A stretch of 64,000 bases of DNA from Fructobacillus fructosus KCTC 3544 (GCF_001438695.1 NZ_JQBH01000005.1:1-64000), one strand, 5' to 3'; positions 43,871 through 52,660 are shown, counted from the first letter of the stretch. Translations and numbers: made by a program. The notes: a model not told the origin generated them from the sequence alone.

Positions 43871-43886
43871 AAAAACGAACGTTTTT
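43871..43886. promoter_or_regulatory. Operator candidate AAAAACGAACGTTTTT before the ABC transporter and the HD gene
   Basis: 16-bp near-palindrome (AAAAACG-AA-CGTTTTT) 85 bases upstream of the ABC gene, containing the same AAACGAACGTTT found upstream of the XRE gene. Confidence 0.5.
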
Positions 43887-44011
43887 CCTGATAGCTTTGA
43901 AAAACATTCTTTTTCTCTTCAGATTTTAAATACTTTCCCTTGAAATGAAGCATTTTTCATACTAAAATTAGAAAAACGTTTTGATAGTTGATGGAATTGG
44001 AGAGGGGCGAC

Positions 44012-44698
44012 ATGGTTCAATTAGGGAAGATTTACGATTTTGCGGAAGAAACATTGGGCGGGGATGCGTCCGGCCATGACTTTTATCACGCACAGCGAGT
44101 GGGTGACTGGGCGGTTAAGTTTTTCTTGGCTGATCACGACAACATGACGGAGGACGAAGAGGCGGTTCTACGTGCGGGGGGGCTCCTGCACGATACCATT
44201 GATGACAAAGTCGTCGACGATGTGCCAGGACAAATCCAAAAGGTGGAAAAGTTGCTGTCGAATAGTGATTTTTCAACAGAGGAAATTGCTGATGTCATGG
44301 ATACGATTCAACACATGTCCTATTCGGCTAATTTGGTTCACCATTATGAGCTTTCCGAACTTGGTCAATACGTGCAAGATGCTGATCGCATTGAATCATT
44401 AGGGGCCATTGCCATCGCGAGAACCTTTGCATATGGTGGCGCCAAGGGACGCGTTCTGGCCGACCCCAAGGTCTTGCCGGTCACAGAGCTGAAGGATAAA
44501 GCAGCCTACCGTAAGAACGAAAATCCCTCCGTCAACCATTTTTACGAAAAAATCTTTAAATTGCCTGCCCAATTAAATACGCCGGCGGCTCGTGTCGAAG
44601 GAGAGAAGCGAAAAGAGTTCATGAAAACCTTCTTGAAAACGCTGAATGATGAAACCGGATTACTTGAAAACGAAGCGTTTGATTTGGAGAATGTCTGA
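44012..44698 (+). CDS. HD domain-containing phosphohydrolase
   Basis: 228 residues of HD superfamily (YedJ/YpgQ-like). Metal-site residues: His26 in GHDFYHAQRV, the His60-Asp61 doublet in GGLLHDTIDDK, and a later Asp in VQDADRIESLGAIAIAR. Members hydrolyse nucleotides or phosphoesters; the substrate here is not known. Start at ATG 44012 with GGAGAGGGG four bases upstream; longer starts at 43988 and 43991 overlap the ribosome site and are rejected. Confidence 0.87.
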   Translation: MVQLGKIYDFAEETLGGDASGHDFYHAQRVGDWAVKFFLADHDNMTEDEEAVLRAGGLLHDTIDDKVVDDVPGQIQKVEKLLSNSDFSTEEIADVMDTIQHMSYSANLVHHYELSELGQYVQDADRIESLGAIAIARTFAYGGAKGRVLADPKVLPVTELKDKAAYRKNENPSVNHFYEKIFKLPAQLNTPAARVEGEKRKEFMKTFLKTLNDETGLLENEAFDLENV

Positions 44699-44721
44699 AG
44701 GGTGTTTGGTACTAATGAATA

Positions 44722-44749
44722 AAAAAGCCAGTCGAGAGACTGGCTTTTT
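44722..44749. terminator. Bidirectional terminator
   Basis: AAAAAGCCAGTC (44722-44733), GAGA, GACTGGCTTTTT (44738-44749), between the convergent HD and SDR genes. Confidence 0.9.
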
Positions 44750-45607
44750 TTAGTTAAATTGTGTGGCAACTTTTTCACAGTATTCAAACAGTGGTTGCGC
44801 TAACTGTTGCTCTTCAACGCTGATTTTTGGTTGAATCTGCTTTTTCTTGTTGTCGAAGAAAGCGCCAGATATCTTTTTCACCCCGCTGTCGCTAGCTAAG
44901 AAGGTGTTGGTGATAGCCCCGTTTTCAGGGGCTGGCATGACTTTTAAGGCAATTTTGTAAACGAGATTATTAAGCCAACCATTGTCTGAATTCTGTCCAA
45001 AGTTAGTTGCAACAGCCCCAGGATGGGAAACGTTCACTGTGACATTCTGAATGCCTTCGCTGGCTAACTTTTTCGCCCAGCTTTCAGTATTCAAAATGAC
45101 GTAGAGTTTGCTGGTACCGTAACGACTTTGCCCGGATTTGTTTTCAAATGAGTTGAAATCAGACTTGTTTGGTTTAGCTTGGCGATAAGTGGCCGATGAC
45201 ATGTTAATCACACGACCATCGCTGCTCTTTTCAAGCGCTGGTAGTAAGAGCTTAGTTAACAGGAAGGGAGCCATCATGTTTAATGCGAAGGTCGCTTCCA
45301 AGCCATCCTTTGTTTTGACAATGGTATCATCTAAAACCGCACCGGCGTTATTAATGAGAACGTCCAGGTGATCAAATTCTTTGTAAAAGTCGTTGACCAT
45401 TTCTTGAATGGCGGTCATGTCTGTGAGGTCGGCAATGAGGTAGGAAATGTTTTCGTTACCACTGTCTTGTTTAATTTCTTCAACAACCTGCTGCGCCTTA
45501 CGCTCATTGCGGCCGTGGATGATAATTTCCTGCCCCATTTTAGCTAGATTAGTTGCCGTGATCTTTCCGATACCATCCGTTGCTCCTGTGATTAGTGTTC
45601 GTGTCAT
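44750..45607 (-). CDS. Short-chain dehydrogenase/reductase family oxidoreductase
   Basis: 285 residues with the Rossmann opening TLITGATDGIGKITATNLA (GxxxGxG), the NNAGA motif near 86, catalytic Ser in NMSSATYR near 140 and the Y-x-x-x-K pair in SRYGTSKLYV near 167. Similar to retinol-dehydrogenase-like bacterial SDRs, which are broad-substrate. Start at ATG 45607 with AAAGGAG; it lies one base after the TetR stop, so the pair is one operon under TetR control. Confidence 0.9.
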   Translation of the reverse strand: MTRTLITGATDGIGKITATNLAKMGQEIIIHGRNERKAQQVVEEIKQDSGNENISYLIADLTDMTAIQEMVNDFYKEFDHLDVLINNAGAVLDDTIVKTKDGLEATFALNMMAPFLLTKLLLPALEKSSDGRVINMSSATYRQAKPNKSDFNSFENKSGQSRYGTSKLYVILNTESWAKKLASEGIQNVTVNVSHPGAVATNFGQNSDNGWLNNLVYKIALKVMPAPENGAITNTFLASDSGVKKISGAFFDNKKKQIQPKISVEEQQLAQPLFEYCEKVATQFN

Positions 45608-45608
45608 G

Positions 45609-46175
45609 TCATTCTCCTTTATAAATACCGGCAATTGCCATGTCTGCTAAGGCTTCGGCAACGCCTAATTCTTGGTTTGGGTTTTGCTCGAAAACCTGGC
45701 TTGGAAAAGCCAACAGGGCTTCGAGTGATTCTCGATTTGGGTAGACGAAAGCTGGACTCTGGTCAAGCTTGTTCATCAGTTCGGCAATGGCGCCGTTTTC
45801 TTCTTCGACAAAGTTTTGTGCCGCTTCATCGAGAAGTGAACGATTAATGCTTGCCTGGCGGACGAAGTCACTTTCCTGTGGGCATTCCACTGTTTTTTTG
45901 ATGCTGAACAGAATCAGTGCGCGTAATTGGTCAACAGTGGTTGCCTCTGTCGAGATGGCTTCCGCTATGCCACTATGCAATTCTGTCTTAACTTCTTCAT
46001 AGATTCGACTAATTAAATCTTCCTTGCTGGTATAACGCAGGTAGATAGTTGCTGGGCTAATACCGGCCTTTTTAGCAATCTTGGCCGTCGTTAGTGAAGC
46101 AAGACCCTCCTGTGCTGAAAGAGAGATGAGTGCGTCTTTTAAGCGCTTGTCTTTTTCTTTATCATATTTTCGCAT
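45609..46175 (-). CDS. TetR/AcrR family transcriptional regulator
   Basis: 188 residues with an N-terminal HTH (LTTAKIAKKAGISPATIYLRYTSKEDLISRI). The last codons carry the ribosome site for the SDR gene, so translation is coupled. Its ATG is only six bases after a TATAAT box (-35 TTGATA), with no Shine-Dalgarno sequence, which points to a leaderless mRNA. A near-perfect 20-bp palindrome lies between -35 and -10, the expected autoregulatory site. Confidence 0.87.
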   Translation of the reverse strand: MRKYDKEKDKRLKDALISLSAQEGLASLTTAKIAKKAGISPATIYLRYTSKEDLISRIYEEVKTELHSGIAEAISTEATTVDQLRALILFSIKKTVECPQESDFVRQASINRSLLDEAAQNFVEEENGAIAELMNKLDQSPAFVYPNRESLEALLAFPSQVFEQNPNQELGVAEALADMAIAGIYKGE

Positions 46176-46181
46176 GCTTTT

Positions 46182-46211
46182 ATTATAACTGAACGTTTAG
46201 TTATTTATCAA
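46182..46211 (-). promoter_or_regulatory. Promoter and palindromic operator of the TetR-SDR operon
   Basis: On the minus strand: -35 TTGATA, an 18-base spacer and -10 TATAAT, ending six bases before the start codon. ATAACTGAACGTTTAGTTAT (46185-46204) is a 20-bp palindrome with one mismatched pair that fills the spacer and the -10. Confidence 0.7.
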
Positions 46212-46234
46212 GACTAGAAAATGACGAGCGGAGG

Positions 46235-46306
46235 TTGCACCATTTTTAAAATATGATATTATATTCATGTATTAAAGATGAACAAAAATTCATGTGTTAG
46301 ATATGA
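46235..46306 (+). promoter_or_regulatory. Promoter and direct repeats before the CadD-family gene
   Basis: -35 TTGCAC (46235-46240), 16-base spacer, -10 TATTAT (46257-46262). Two similar 18-base repeats follow (46263-46280 and 46289-46306, sharing TTCATGT and GAT-TGA), 26 bases apart, in the leader just before the ribosome site. They could bind a regulator. Confidence 0.5.
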
Positions 46307-46315
46307 GAGGAGAAA

Positions 46316-46894
46316 ATGAATATTTCATTACTTACGTTGACCTTTTTAGCGGTTAACCTCGATTTCTTTATTATGTTGCTTTTTCTCTTGAAAAAGTACC
46401 CATTTCGAGTAGTCTTAATGGCTTACCTGCTTGGGAACCTTTTCTTAATGATGGCTAGTTTTCTTGCGGGTCAGGTTCTTGAAGCCTTCTTACCAGAATG
46501 GTTATTGGGTGTGCTGGGTTTCATACCAATTTACTTGGCTTTCCGCGATGACGATGACGATGAGGACGACGACGCGAAGGGAAAGTCACCGTTTTGGATT
46601 GTGCTTGGAACGTATTTATCGGTATGTGCCGGCTGCAATCTTTCGATTTTCCTGCCGGTTTTGCTTGGTGAAAGTTGGCTGACTTTTGCCGAAACATTAC
46701 TATACATTGGGGTCTTAACTGTAATCATTGTCTTTGTTCTTCGGGCAGTGGCTGATAACAAAGTCGTGACGTCATTAATTGACCGTTTCGGTGAAAAATT
46801 AATGAAGATTTGCTACATTTTGATTGGACTCTATGTGCTGCTGGATTCCGGTTTCTTGGTTCATGTTTACGAATTAATCGTCAAGTTATTTTAA
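46316..46894 (+). CDS. CadD-family cadmium/metal resistance transporter
   Basis: 192 residues with five to six helices and the CadD (PF03596) layout, including LLGVLGFIPIYLAFRD near residue 65. A cytosolic loop right after that holds an unbroken acidic run, DDDDDEDDD (about residues 80-88), encoded by GATGAC-type repeats, and SVCAGCNLSIF near 104 contributes a Cys-x-x-Cys. Export of Cd2+ or a similar ion is likely by family; the metal here is not proven. GAGAGGAG precedes ATG 46316. Confidence 0.87.
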   Translation: MNISLLTLTFLAVNLDFFIMLLFLLKKYPFRVVLMAYLLGNLFLMMASFLAGQVLEAFLPEWLLGVLGFIPIYLAFRDDDDDEDDDAKGKSPFWIVLGTYLSVCAGCNLSIFLPVLLGESWLTFAETLLYIGVLTVIIVFVLRAVADNKVVTSLIDRFGEKLMKICYILIGLYVLLDSGFLVHVYELIVKLF

Positions 46895-46900
46895 GACAGA

Positions 46901-46936
46901 AAAAAAGCGATTCACGTTAGAGTGAATCGCTTTTTT
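46901..46936. terminator. Bidirectional terminator between CadD-like gene and zwf
   Basis: AAAAAAGCGATTCAC (46901-46915) pairs with GTGAATCGCTTTTTT (46922-46936). Confidence 0.9.
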
Positions 46937-46946
46937 AGTGGGAAAA

Positions 46947-48407
46947 TTAACCCTTGAAGACCCATGAATCGCCGTTTCGTTCGAGTAATTCGTCAGCTTC
47001 TTTAGGACCCATTGTATCGGATGCGTACTTGTAAAGCGGTGCCTTGTTTTCAGCGTATGCAGCAGAAAGAGCATCGACGAACTTCCAAGCAGTGGCAACA
47101 CCATGCCAGTCAGCGAAGTTTGAACCGTTACCATCCATGGCATCGTGCAACAAACGTTCGTAAGGGGCAGGTGTGTCAGCCTTTTGCTGATCAGTTGGTG
47201 CCCATCCAAGGTCAATCAACTGCGTTGAGAAGTCATCGGAAACTTCCTTGGCGTTTAATGACATTGTGATGTGGGCATCTGGTGAAACAACAATTGAAAG
47301 AACCGTTTCTTGTGGTTCCTGTTGACCACCGAACTTGAAGGCGCCGGCCTTGAAGACAACGTCAATCCGAGTTGTCTTGGCTTCCATGCGCTTTCCAGAA
47401 CGGATGTAGAAAGGTACACCTTGCCAACGTGGTGTGTTGAAGTGCAATTCACCAGCAATGTACGTGTTGGTCTGTGAATCCTTCGGTACATCAGGTTCGT
47501 CAGTATAGGAAACGTGATCCTTATTCGTCGCACTGGCCGTGTATTGGCCACGAACGAAGTAGCGATCAGCACCCTTGGCATCGTAAATTTCAAGGGCGGA
47601 GAAGGCTGCGTTCTTGGCATTGCGGATGGCAACGTCAGAGAAGTCCTTTGGTTCTTCCATGGCCAACCAACCGATGATTTGCATGGTGTGGTTTTGAATC
47701 ATGTCCAAAAGGGCACCGGCCGTGTCGTAGTAACCGGCACGTTCCTCAACACCAAGTGTTTCGGCCAAAGTTACCTGGACGTTCTTGATGTAATCCTTGT
47801 TCCAAGCTGTGTTTAGCATTGGATTTCCAAAACGGAGTGGGGCAATGCCCATGACCAGTTCCTTACCCATGAAGTGGTCGATACGGTAAACCTGATCTTC
47901 ATCAAAGGCTTGTGTCAATTCGTTTTGTAATTGTTCGGCCGTTTCGTATGAAGTACCAAATGGCTTCTCAATCATGATGCGGTTGTAACCTTCATCCGAC
48001 ATGAGCCCTTCGGACTTCAGGTACTGAGCAATCGTTCCAAAGAAACGTGGGGCAACAGCCAGGTAGAAAATTCGGTTGCCGACAACGTTGAACTTAGCAG
48101 ATTCTTCTTCAATCTTCGTCTTCAAACCGGCGTAGCCTTCGGCTTCTGTAACATCCGAAGCGATGTAAGAGAAGTGCTTCAAAAAGCTTTCCACTTGGTC
48201 CTTGTCTTGACCTTCTGAAATTGAAGTACGAACCATGTCTTGGTATTCGTCATCCGTTAATTCTTGACGCGAAGTACCGACAATGGCAAAGTCATTGACC
48301 AGGTAACCCTTCTTATACAAGTTGAACACGGATGGGTAAAGTAGGCGCTTAGCCAAATCACCCGTTGCACCGAAAAACGTTACTAAGGTTTTTAATTCTT
48401 TAGCCAT
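46947..48407 (-). CDS. zwf: Glucose-6-phosphate 1-dehydrogenase
   Basis: 486 residues, the same length as the Leuconostoc mesenteroides enzyme. TFFGATGDLAKRLLYPSVF at the N-terminus is the coenzyme-binding fold (GxxGDLA), and RIDHFMGKE holds the substrate-binding and catalytic residues (His in RIDH). YVRGQY and VPFYIRSGKRM follow. It oxidises glucose-6-phosphate to 6-phosphogluconolactone, the entry to the phosphoketolase pathway used by these bacteria. Start at ATG 48407 with AAGGGGA upstream; the frame extends to 48527 only by chance. Confidence 0.97.
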   Translation of the reverse strand: MAKELKTLVTFFGATGDLAKRLLYPSVFNLYKKGYLVNDFAIVGTSRQELTDDEYQDMVRTSISEGQDKDQVESFLKHFSYIASDVTEAEGYAGLKTKIEEESAKFNVVGNRIFYLAVAPRFFGTIAQYLKSEGLMSDEGYNRIMIEKPFGTSYETAEQLQNELTQAFDEDQVYRIDHFMGKELVMGIAPLRFGNPMLNTAWNKDYIKNVQVTLAETLGVEERAGYYDTAGALLDMIQNHTMQIIGWLAMEEPKDFSDVAIRNAKNAAFSALEIYDAKGADRYFVRGQYTASATNKDHVSYTDEPDVPKDSQTNTYIAGELHFNTPRWQGVPFYIRSGKRMEAKTTRIDVVFKAGAFKFGGQQEPQETVLSIVVSPDAHITMSLNAKEVSDDFSTQLIDLGWAPTDQQKADTPAPYERLLHDAMDGNGSNFADWHGVATAWKFVDALSAAYAENKAPLYKYASDTMGPKEADELLERNGDSWVFKG

Positions 48408-48619
48408 TAAAATTCCCCTTTTCTTTTCTCTATCCCCTCCATTATAAACGATTACTGACGAAAAATCAGTGGGAAAAGTGGAAATGTGATTAAAGATGAA
48501 AACGTTTACTTTCCCACTGTTAACCACTTGTGAAAAGTCACTTCCTGTTCGGCTTTTCCCCTGTTAAAATAGATAACGGACTGTCATGGGGGAGGTCACA
48601 AGGAATCGGCATCCCTATG

Positions 48620-48625
48620 CTATAC
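48620..48625 (+). promoter_or_regulatory. -10 box of the MFS gene
   Basis: TATACT at 48620-48625, 26 bases before ATG 48652, with GGAGGGGG as ribosome site. The -35 is not clear. Confidence 0.45.
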
Positions 48626-48651
48626 TAGAAATAAAGCGCTTGGAGGGGGAA

Positions 48652-49899
48652 ATGGCAAGAACAGCGGTTAAAAAATTGAATGAAAAATGGTTGTTGCTTG
48701 CTAACTTGGCCGCCAATACTGGCCACGCCATGATTTGGCCGGTAACGACGCTCCACATGACTTTGTCGCTGGGACAGACTTTAACGACATCGGGCTTGGT
48801 ACTCTTAGTGGCGGCTTTGATGAACGTCTTAGGGTCTTTCATTGCTGGTCAACTGTTTGACCGATGGAAGGCCTACCCCTCGCTCCTCATTGCCTCGGCC
48901 ATTGCCTTTTGCTCGGTGACCACGCTGTTCTTTTATAATGGCTGGCCGGTCTTTGCCTTTTTGATTTGGCTGACGTCGATTGGTCTCGGGTCGGTGACGA
49001 CTTTGTTAAATGCCTATGCCACCACGGTGACTGGGAAAAACACACGAGTCGTCTTCAACAACATGTACATTGTGCTAAACGTTGGGGTTGTTCTGGGTAC
49101 TCTGGTGGTTGGGTATCTCTTTGACTATGGCTTTTCCTGGTTGATGTTAATCGCTGGGTTGCTCTACCTAACACTGGGAATTGTGGTCGCTATCTTCTTC
49201 AACGTGGATACCGATCCCGTTGCTGGAGACGTTTTGCCCGAAGAAGAAGCGGACAACCAGTCGGTACTCTCAGATGAAAGCCAAGTGGTCGAGACCGTAT
49301 CTGAGCCTCTGTCAGGTCAACGCCCCAAGTTGAAATTTACGGCCCTGCTGATTTGGATTGCAGCTTTTCTTCTATTAATGTACCTTTCCTACATGCTTTG
49401 GGAGACGGTCATGGCGACTTATCTGCATCGCATCGGTATTTCAACCGCTCACTATGCCAACCTTTGGGTATTGAATGGGTTGACCATCATCGTTTTCCAA
49501 AAGATGATTTCAAACTGGGCCAACAAGCGCAACTATGCCATTTCGGTGATTGCTGGTGGGTTGATTTTCGCACTTTCTTTCCTATTAATGCTTTTCGTGG
49601 ACCAGTTCTGGCAAATTGTTTTGGTCTTTGAACTGCTGACGGTGGGGGAGATGTTGGCTTCACCACAGGTGCCGGCCTGGGTCGCCCAAGTAACGCCGAA
49701 GTCCGTTTCGGGTCAGGCACAGGGCTTTGTCGGCATGATGATTTCGACCGGCCGAATGCTTGGCCCCGTTTATGGGGGCATTATGCTCGATCACGGTTGG
49801 TTTGCCGGTCTGTTCCTGTCGGTCTTTGTCGGCATGGTGTTAGTAAACATTGGTCTTTACTTTGTATCAAAAAATAAGAAAGTCGCGCAAGCGGACTAA
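48652..49899 (+). CDS. Major facilitator superfamily transporter
   Basis: 415 residues, about 12 helices in two six-helix halves joined by an acidic cytosolic loop (about 195-235, LPEEEADNQSVLSDESQVVE). The A-motif-like GSFIAGQLFDRWKAYP after helix 2 is characteristic. Probably a drug or metabolite exporter of the MdtH/YxlH kind. The frame from 48586 is rejected because TATACT and the ribosome site lie inside it. It is followed 38 bases later by an NhaC antiporter. Confidence 0.88.
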   Translation: MARTAVKKLNEKWLLLANLAANTGHAMIWPVTTLHMTLSLGQTLTTSGLVLLVAALMNVLGSFIAGQLFDRWKAYPSLLIASAIAFCSVTTLFFYNGWPVFAFLIWLTSIGLGSVTTLLNAYATTVTGKNTRVVFNNMYIVLNVGVVLGTLVVGYLFDYGFSWLMLIAGLLYLTLGIVVAIFFNVDTDPVAGDVLPEEEADNQSVLSDESQVVETVSEPLSGQRPKLKFTALLIWIAAFLLLMYLSYMLWETVMATYLHRIGISTAHYANLWVLNGLTIIVFQKMISNWANKRNYAISVIAGGLIFALSFLLMLFVDQFWQIVLVFELLTVGEMLASPQVPAWVAQVTPKSVSGQAQGFVGMMISTGRMLGPVYGGIMLDHGWFAGLFLSVFVGMVLVNIGLYFVSKNKKVAQAD

Positions 49900-49937
49900 A
49901 CGTGTGAGAAGTGTCCAACACGAATAGGATGATAAAC

Positions 49938-51305
49938 ATGACAACAAATAAAATTAATCGTACATTTGCCACGCTATTGCTAATTGGCGTGGTCGTTATT
50001 TTGGCCGGAGGGATTATCGGCCTTGGATTAGCGCCCATTGCGCCGCTCTTGGTGGCCATCGCCTGGGTTGTTCTACTGATGCGCCTGTCTGGCGTTTCCT
50101 TCAAGGATGCTCAAGCGGCTTTGATTAAGGGAATTGAAGCCGGGATTGCACCGCTTTTCCTCTTCCTTTTGATTGGGGCCATGATTGCCCTTTGGTTAGG
50201 GACTGGGGTCATTCCAACCATGATTTGGGCCGGCTTTAAGTTAATCAACCCCCAGTGGTTCTTGCCAACGGCCTTGCTGACTTGTGCTTTGGTGGGGATG
50301 ATGATTGGCTCCGCTTTTACCACCATGTCAACGGTTGGGGTTGCCTTGATGGGCATTGGGACAACCATTGGCTTTAATCCCGCCATTGTGGCTGGGTTCG
50401 TGGTTTCTGGTGCCATTTTTGGTGACAAGAGTTCACCACTATCAGATTCCACCAACCTGGCGGCAGCCGTTGCCGAGGTCGATCTCTTCGCCCACTTGAA
50501 GAACTTGATGTGGACAACGATTCCCGCCTTGCTAGTCACGTTGCTGCTCGCCTTCGTCTTTGGACTGAGTGGCGTTCATGCGGGCAGTGTCGCCTTGAAG
50601 ACGTCCGACATGACCCATCTGATTACGCCAACTTGGTGGGCGATTGTGCCAATCCTACTCATTTTCGTTACCGCTATGAAAAAGGTGCCGGCCATTCCCT
50701 CCCTCCTCATTAACGTGGTAGTTTGCTCGGCTTACTACTTATTTTCTGGTCACTCATTGAAAACCTGGTCGAACTTGGTTGTCAACGGTTTCCATACAAC
50801 ATCGCACAACGCGACTTTGGCAGCCTTGCTGAACCGTGGGGGGATGGTGGCCATGATGGACACCATCATGTTAATCATGTTGGCTCTTGCTTTGGGTGGG
50901 CTACTCTCTAACCTAGGTATTCTACGGGCCGTCATGAATCCGTTGGTTTCAAAACTCAAATCCCAGCGTTCCTTGGTCTTTTCAACCTTGGTCACGGGAA
51001 TTGCCACCAACTTCTTGGTTGGTGAGCAGTACCTCTCAACCATGTTACCTGGGCAACTTTTCAAAGAAGACTACAAGCGCTTCGGGCTCTCACCATTAGC
51101 CCTCTCCCGGGCCATGGAAGATTCCGGTGCCATTGCCAACTATTTGGTACCTTGGGGAGTTGCCGGAGCCTTTGCTAGTCAAACGCTACACGTGCCCGTG
51201 CTGTCCTTCGTGCCATTCACCTTCTTAGCCTTACTGTCACCAGTCTTCTCGCTGTTGTCAGCATTGACGGGTGTGGGCTTGAAGCAGTCGAAAAAAGAAG
51301 CATAA
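49938..51305 (+). CDS. NhaC family Na+/H+ antiporter
   Basis: 455 residues, about 11-12 helices. GAMIALWLGTGVIPTMIWAG, SAFTTMSTVGVALMGIGTT and AIFGDKSSPLSDSTNLAAAVAEVDLFAH are the NhaC signatures, with the Asp/Ser/Thr cluster of the ion path. It exchanges Na+ for H+ (relatives may do malate/lactate). ATG 49938 is eight bases after AGGA; a nearby ATG at 49929 sits inside the ribosome site. It may be co-transcribed with the MFS gene. Confidence 0.92.
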   Translation: MTTNKINRTFATLLLIGVVVILAGGIIGLGLAPIAPLLVAIAWVVLLMRLSGVSFKDAQAALIKGIEAGIAPLFLFLLIGAMIALWLGTGVIPTMIWAGFKLINPQWFLPTALLTCALVGMMIGSAFTTMSTVGVALMGIGTTIGFNPAIVAGFVVSGAIFGDKSSPLSDSTNLAAAVAEVDLFAHLKNLMWTTIPALLVTLLLAFVFGLSGVHAGSVALKTSDMTHLITPTWWAIVPILLIFVTAMKKVPAIPSLLINVVVCSAYYLFSGHSLKTWSNLVVNGFHTTSHNATLAALLNRGGMVAMMDTIMLIMLALALGGLLSNLGILRAVMNPLVSKLKSQRSLVFSTLVTGIATNFLVGEQYLSTMLPGQLFKEDYKRFGLSPLALSRAMEDSGAIANYLVPWGVAGAFASQTLHVPVLSFVPFTFLALLSPVFSLLSALTGVGLKQSKKEA

Positions 51306-51313
51306 TATTTTGT

Positions 51314-51342
51314 AAAAGTCGGTAGCTCTCACCGACTTTTTT
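51314..51342 (+). terminator. Terminator after nhaC
   Basis: AAAAGTCGGT (51314-51323) pairs with ACCGACTTTT (51331-51340). Confidence 0.85.
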
Positions 51343-51393
51343 CGTATCATTTAATGTGCGGAAGGAAAAGGTAGGTGGACCTTTGGCAACCCC

Positions 51394-51422
51394 TTGCTAA
51401 ATTGGTGGAAATTTAGTATATT
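51394..51422 (+). promoter_or_regulatory. Promoter of rpsF-ssb-rpsR
   Basis: -35 TTGCTA (51394-51399), 17-base spacer, -10 TATATT (51417-51422). Confidence 0.65.
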
Positions 51423-51430
51423 TAATAGAC

Positions 51431-51474
51431 GTGAGTGCAGACTCTGCACGCACTCCTTGCAACCAGCAGGTTGC
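51431..51474 (+). promoter_or_regulatory. rpsF leader RNA, candidate S6:S18 autoregulatory element
   Basis: Two hairpins precede the ribosome site: GTGAGTGCAGA (51431-51441) with TCTGCACGCAC (51443-51453), and GCAACC (51459-51464) with GGTTGC (51469-51474). The S6:S18 complex is known to bind an rpsF leader in many bacteria; I could not check whether its conserved bulge motif is present here. Confidence 0.5.
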
Positions 51475-51499
51475 CAGAGACCAAAAGGAGGAAAAATCG

Positions 51500-51799
51500 A
51501 TGACTACAGCATACGAATTAACTTACATTATTCGCCCTGACATGGAAGCCGATGCAAAGAAAGCTCTTGTAGAGCGCTTTGACAAGATCTTGGCTGACAA
51601 CGGTGCGAACATTGAAAAGTCAGCTGACTGGGCCGCTAACCGCCGTTTCGCATACGAAATCGCTGGTTACCGTGAAGGTACTTACCATGTTGTTGAATTT
51701 ACTGCTGATTCTAACGAAGCAGCAAACGAATTCGACCGTTTGGCAAAGATCTCAGCTGATATCTTGCGTCAAATGATCGTTAAAGTAGACGAAAAGTAA
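51500..51799 (+). CDS. rpsF: 30S ribosomal protein S6
   Basis: 99 residues, bS6: [23 protein letters not shown] at the start and [21 protein letters not shown] at the end. AAAAGGAGG lies upstream of ATG 51500; the longer frame from 51431 is the leader RNA. First gene of the conserved rpsF-ssb-rpsR operon. Confidence 0.97.
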   Translation: MTTAYELTYIIRPDMEADAKKALVERFDKILADNGANIEKSADWAANRRFAYEIAGYREGTYHVVEFTADSNEAANEFDRLAKISADILRQMIVKVDEK

Positions 51800-51829
51800 A
51801 ACGAAATTCCACCGGGAGGAACCTAAAAG

Positions 51830-52360
51830 ATGATCAATCGAGTTGTTTTAATTGGACGGTTAACCCGTGATGTGGAATTGCGCTATACCCAGTCTGGGGT
51901 GGCGGTTGGTTCCTTCACGCTTGCCGTGAACCGGAACTTTACCAACGCCAATGGCGACCGGGAAGCTGACTTTATTAACGCCGTGATCTGGCGGAAGGCA
52001 GCTGAAAACTTTGCCAACTTTACTGGTAAGGGTGCCCTTGTGGCAATCGAAGGTCGTTTGCAAACCCGTAACTACGAAAACAACGCCGGCCAACGTGTCT
52101 ACGTGACCGAAGTTTCAGTCGACAACTTCTCATTGTTGGAGTCAAAGGCTGATTCTGAACGTCGTCGCGCACAAAATGGTTCTGCTGACCAAGGTCAGAA
52201 CGGTTCGTTTGGTGGTAACAACAACTACGGCTCCGCCGCAGCTGATCCGTTTGCAAGCAACAGCCAATCTAATAATCAAACGTCTGGTCAGAATGCTAAC
52301 CCATTCGCAGCCAACACAAATTCGGAAATCGACATCTCAGATGACGATTTGCCATTCTAA
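51830..52360 (+). CDS. ssb: Single-stranded DNA-binding protein
   Basis: 176 residues: an OB-fold domain (1-108, [38 protein letters not shown]), a disordered Asn/Gln/Gly-rich linker and the conserved acidic tip DISDDDLPF that recruits replication and repair proteins. It lies between rpsF and rpsR as in most Firmicutes. Confidence 0.97.
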   Translation: MINRVVLIGRLTRDVELRYTQSGVAVGSFTLAVNRNFTNANGDREADFINAVIWRKAAENFANFTGKGALVAIEGRLQTRNYENNAGQRVYVTEVSVDNFSLLESKADSERRRAQNGSADQGQNGSFGGNNNYGSAAADPFASNSQSNNQTSGQNANPFAANTNSEIDISDDDLPF

Positions 52361-52387
52361 AAATTCTTTTAAGAAAGGAGCATCTTC

Positions 52388-52651
52388 ATGTCAGAACAAA
52401 ACGCACGTCCACAACGTCGTCGCCCACAAGGCGGCCCACGCCGTCGCCGTAAGGTAGACTTCATTGCAGCCAACCACATCGAACACGTTGACTACAAGGA
52501 CACTGAATTGTTGGAACGCTTCATCTCAGAACGTGGTAAGATTTTGCCACGTCGTGTGACTGGAACGTCAGCAAAGAACCAACGTAAAGTTACGGCCGCT
52601 ATCAAGCGCGCCCGTATCATGGCGTTGTTGCCATTCGTTACTGAAGACTAA
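52388..52651 (+). CDS. rpsR: 30S ribosomal protein S18
   Basis: 87 residues, bS18. A basic N-terminus ([16 protein letters not shown]) precedes the core [19 protein letters not shown] and [22 protein letters not shown], which binds 16S rRNA beside S6. GAAAGGAG precedes ATG 52388. Last gene of the operon. Confidence 0.97.
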   Translation: MSEQNARPQRRRPQGGPRRRRKVDFIAANHIEHVDYKDTELLERFISERGKILPRRVTGTSAKNQRKVTAAIKRARIMALLPFVTED

Positions 52652-52660
52652 TGGTAAAAG

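Noticed and set aside
52176-52457. ORF spanning the ssb end and rpsR start
   Set aside because: Frame-shifted shadow of two firmly identified genes.
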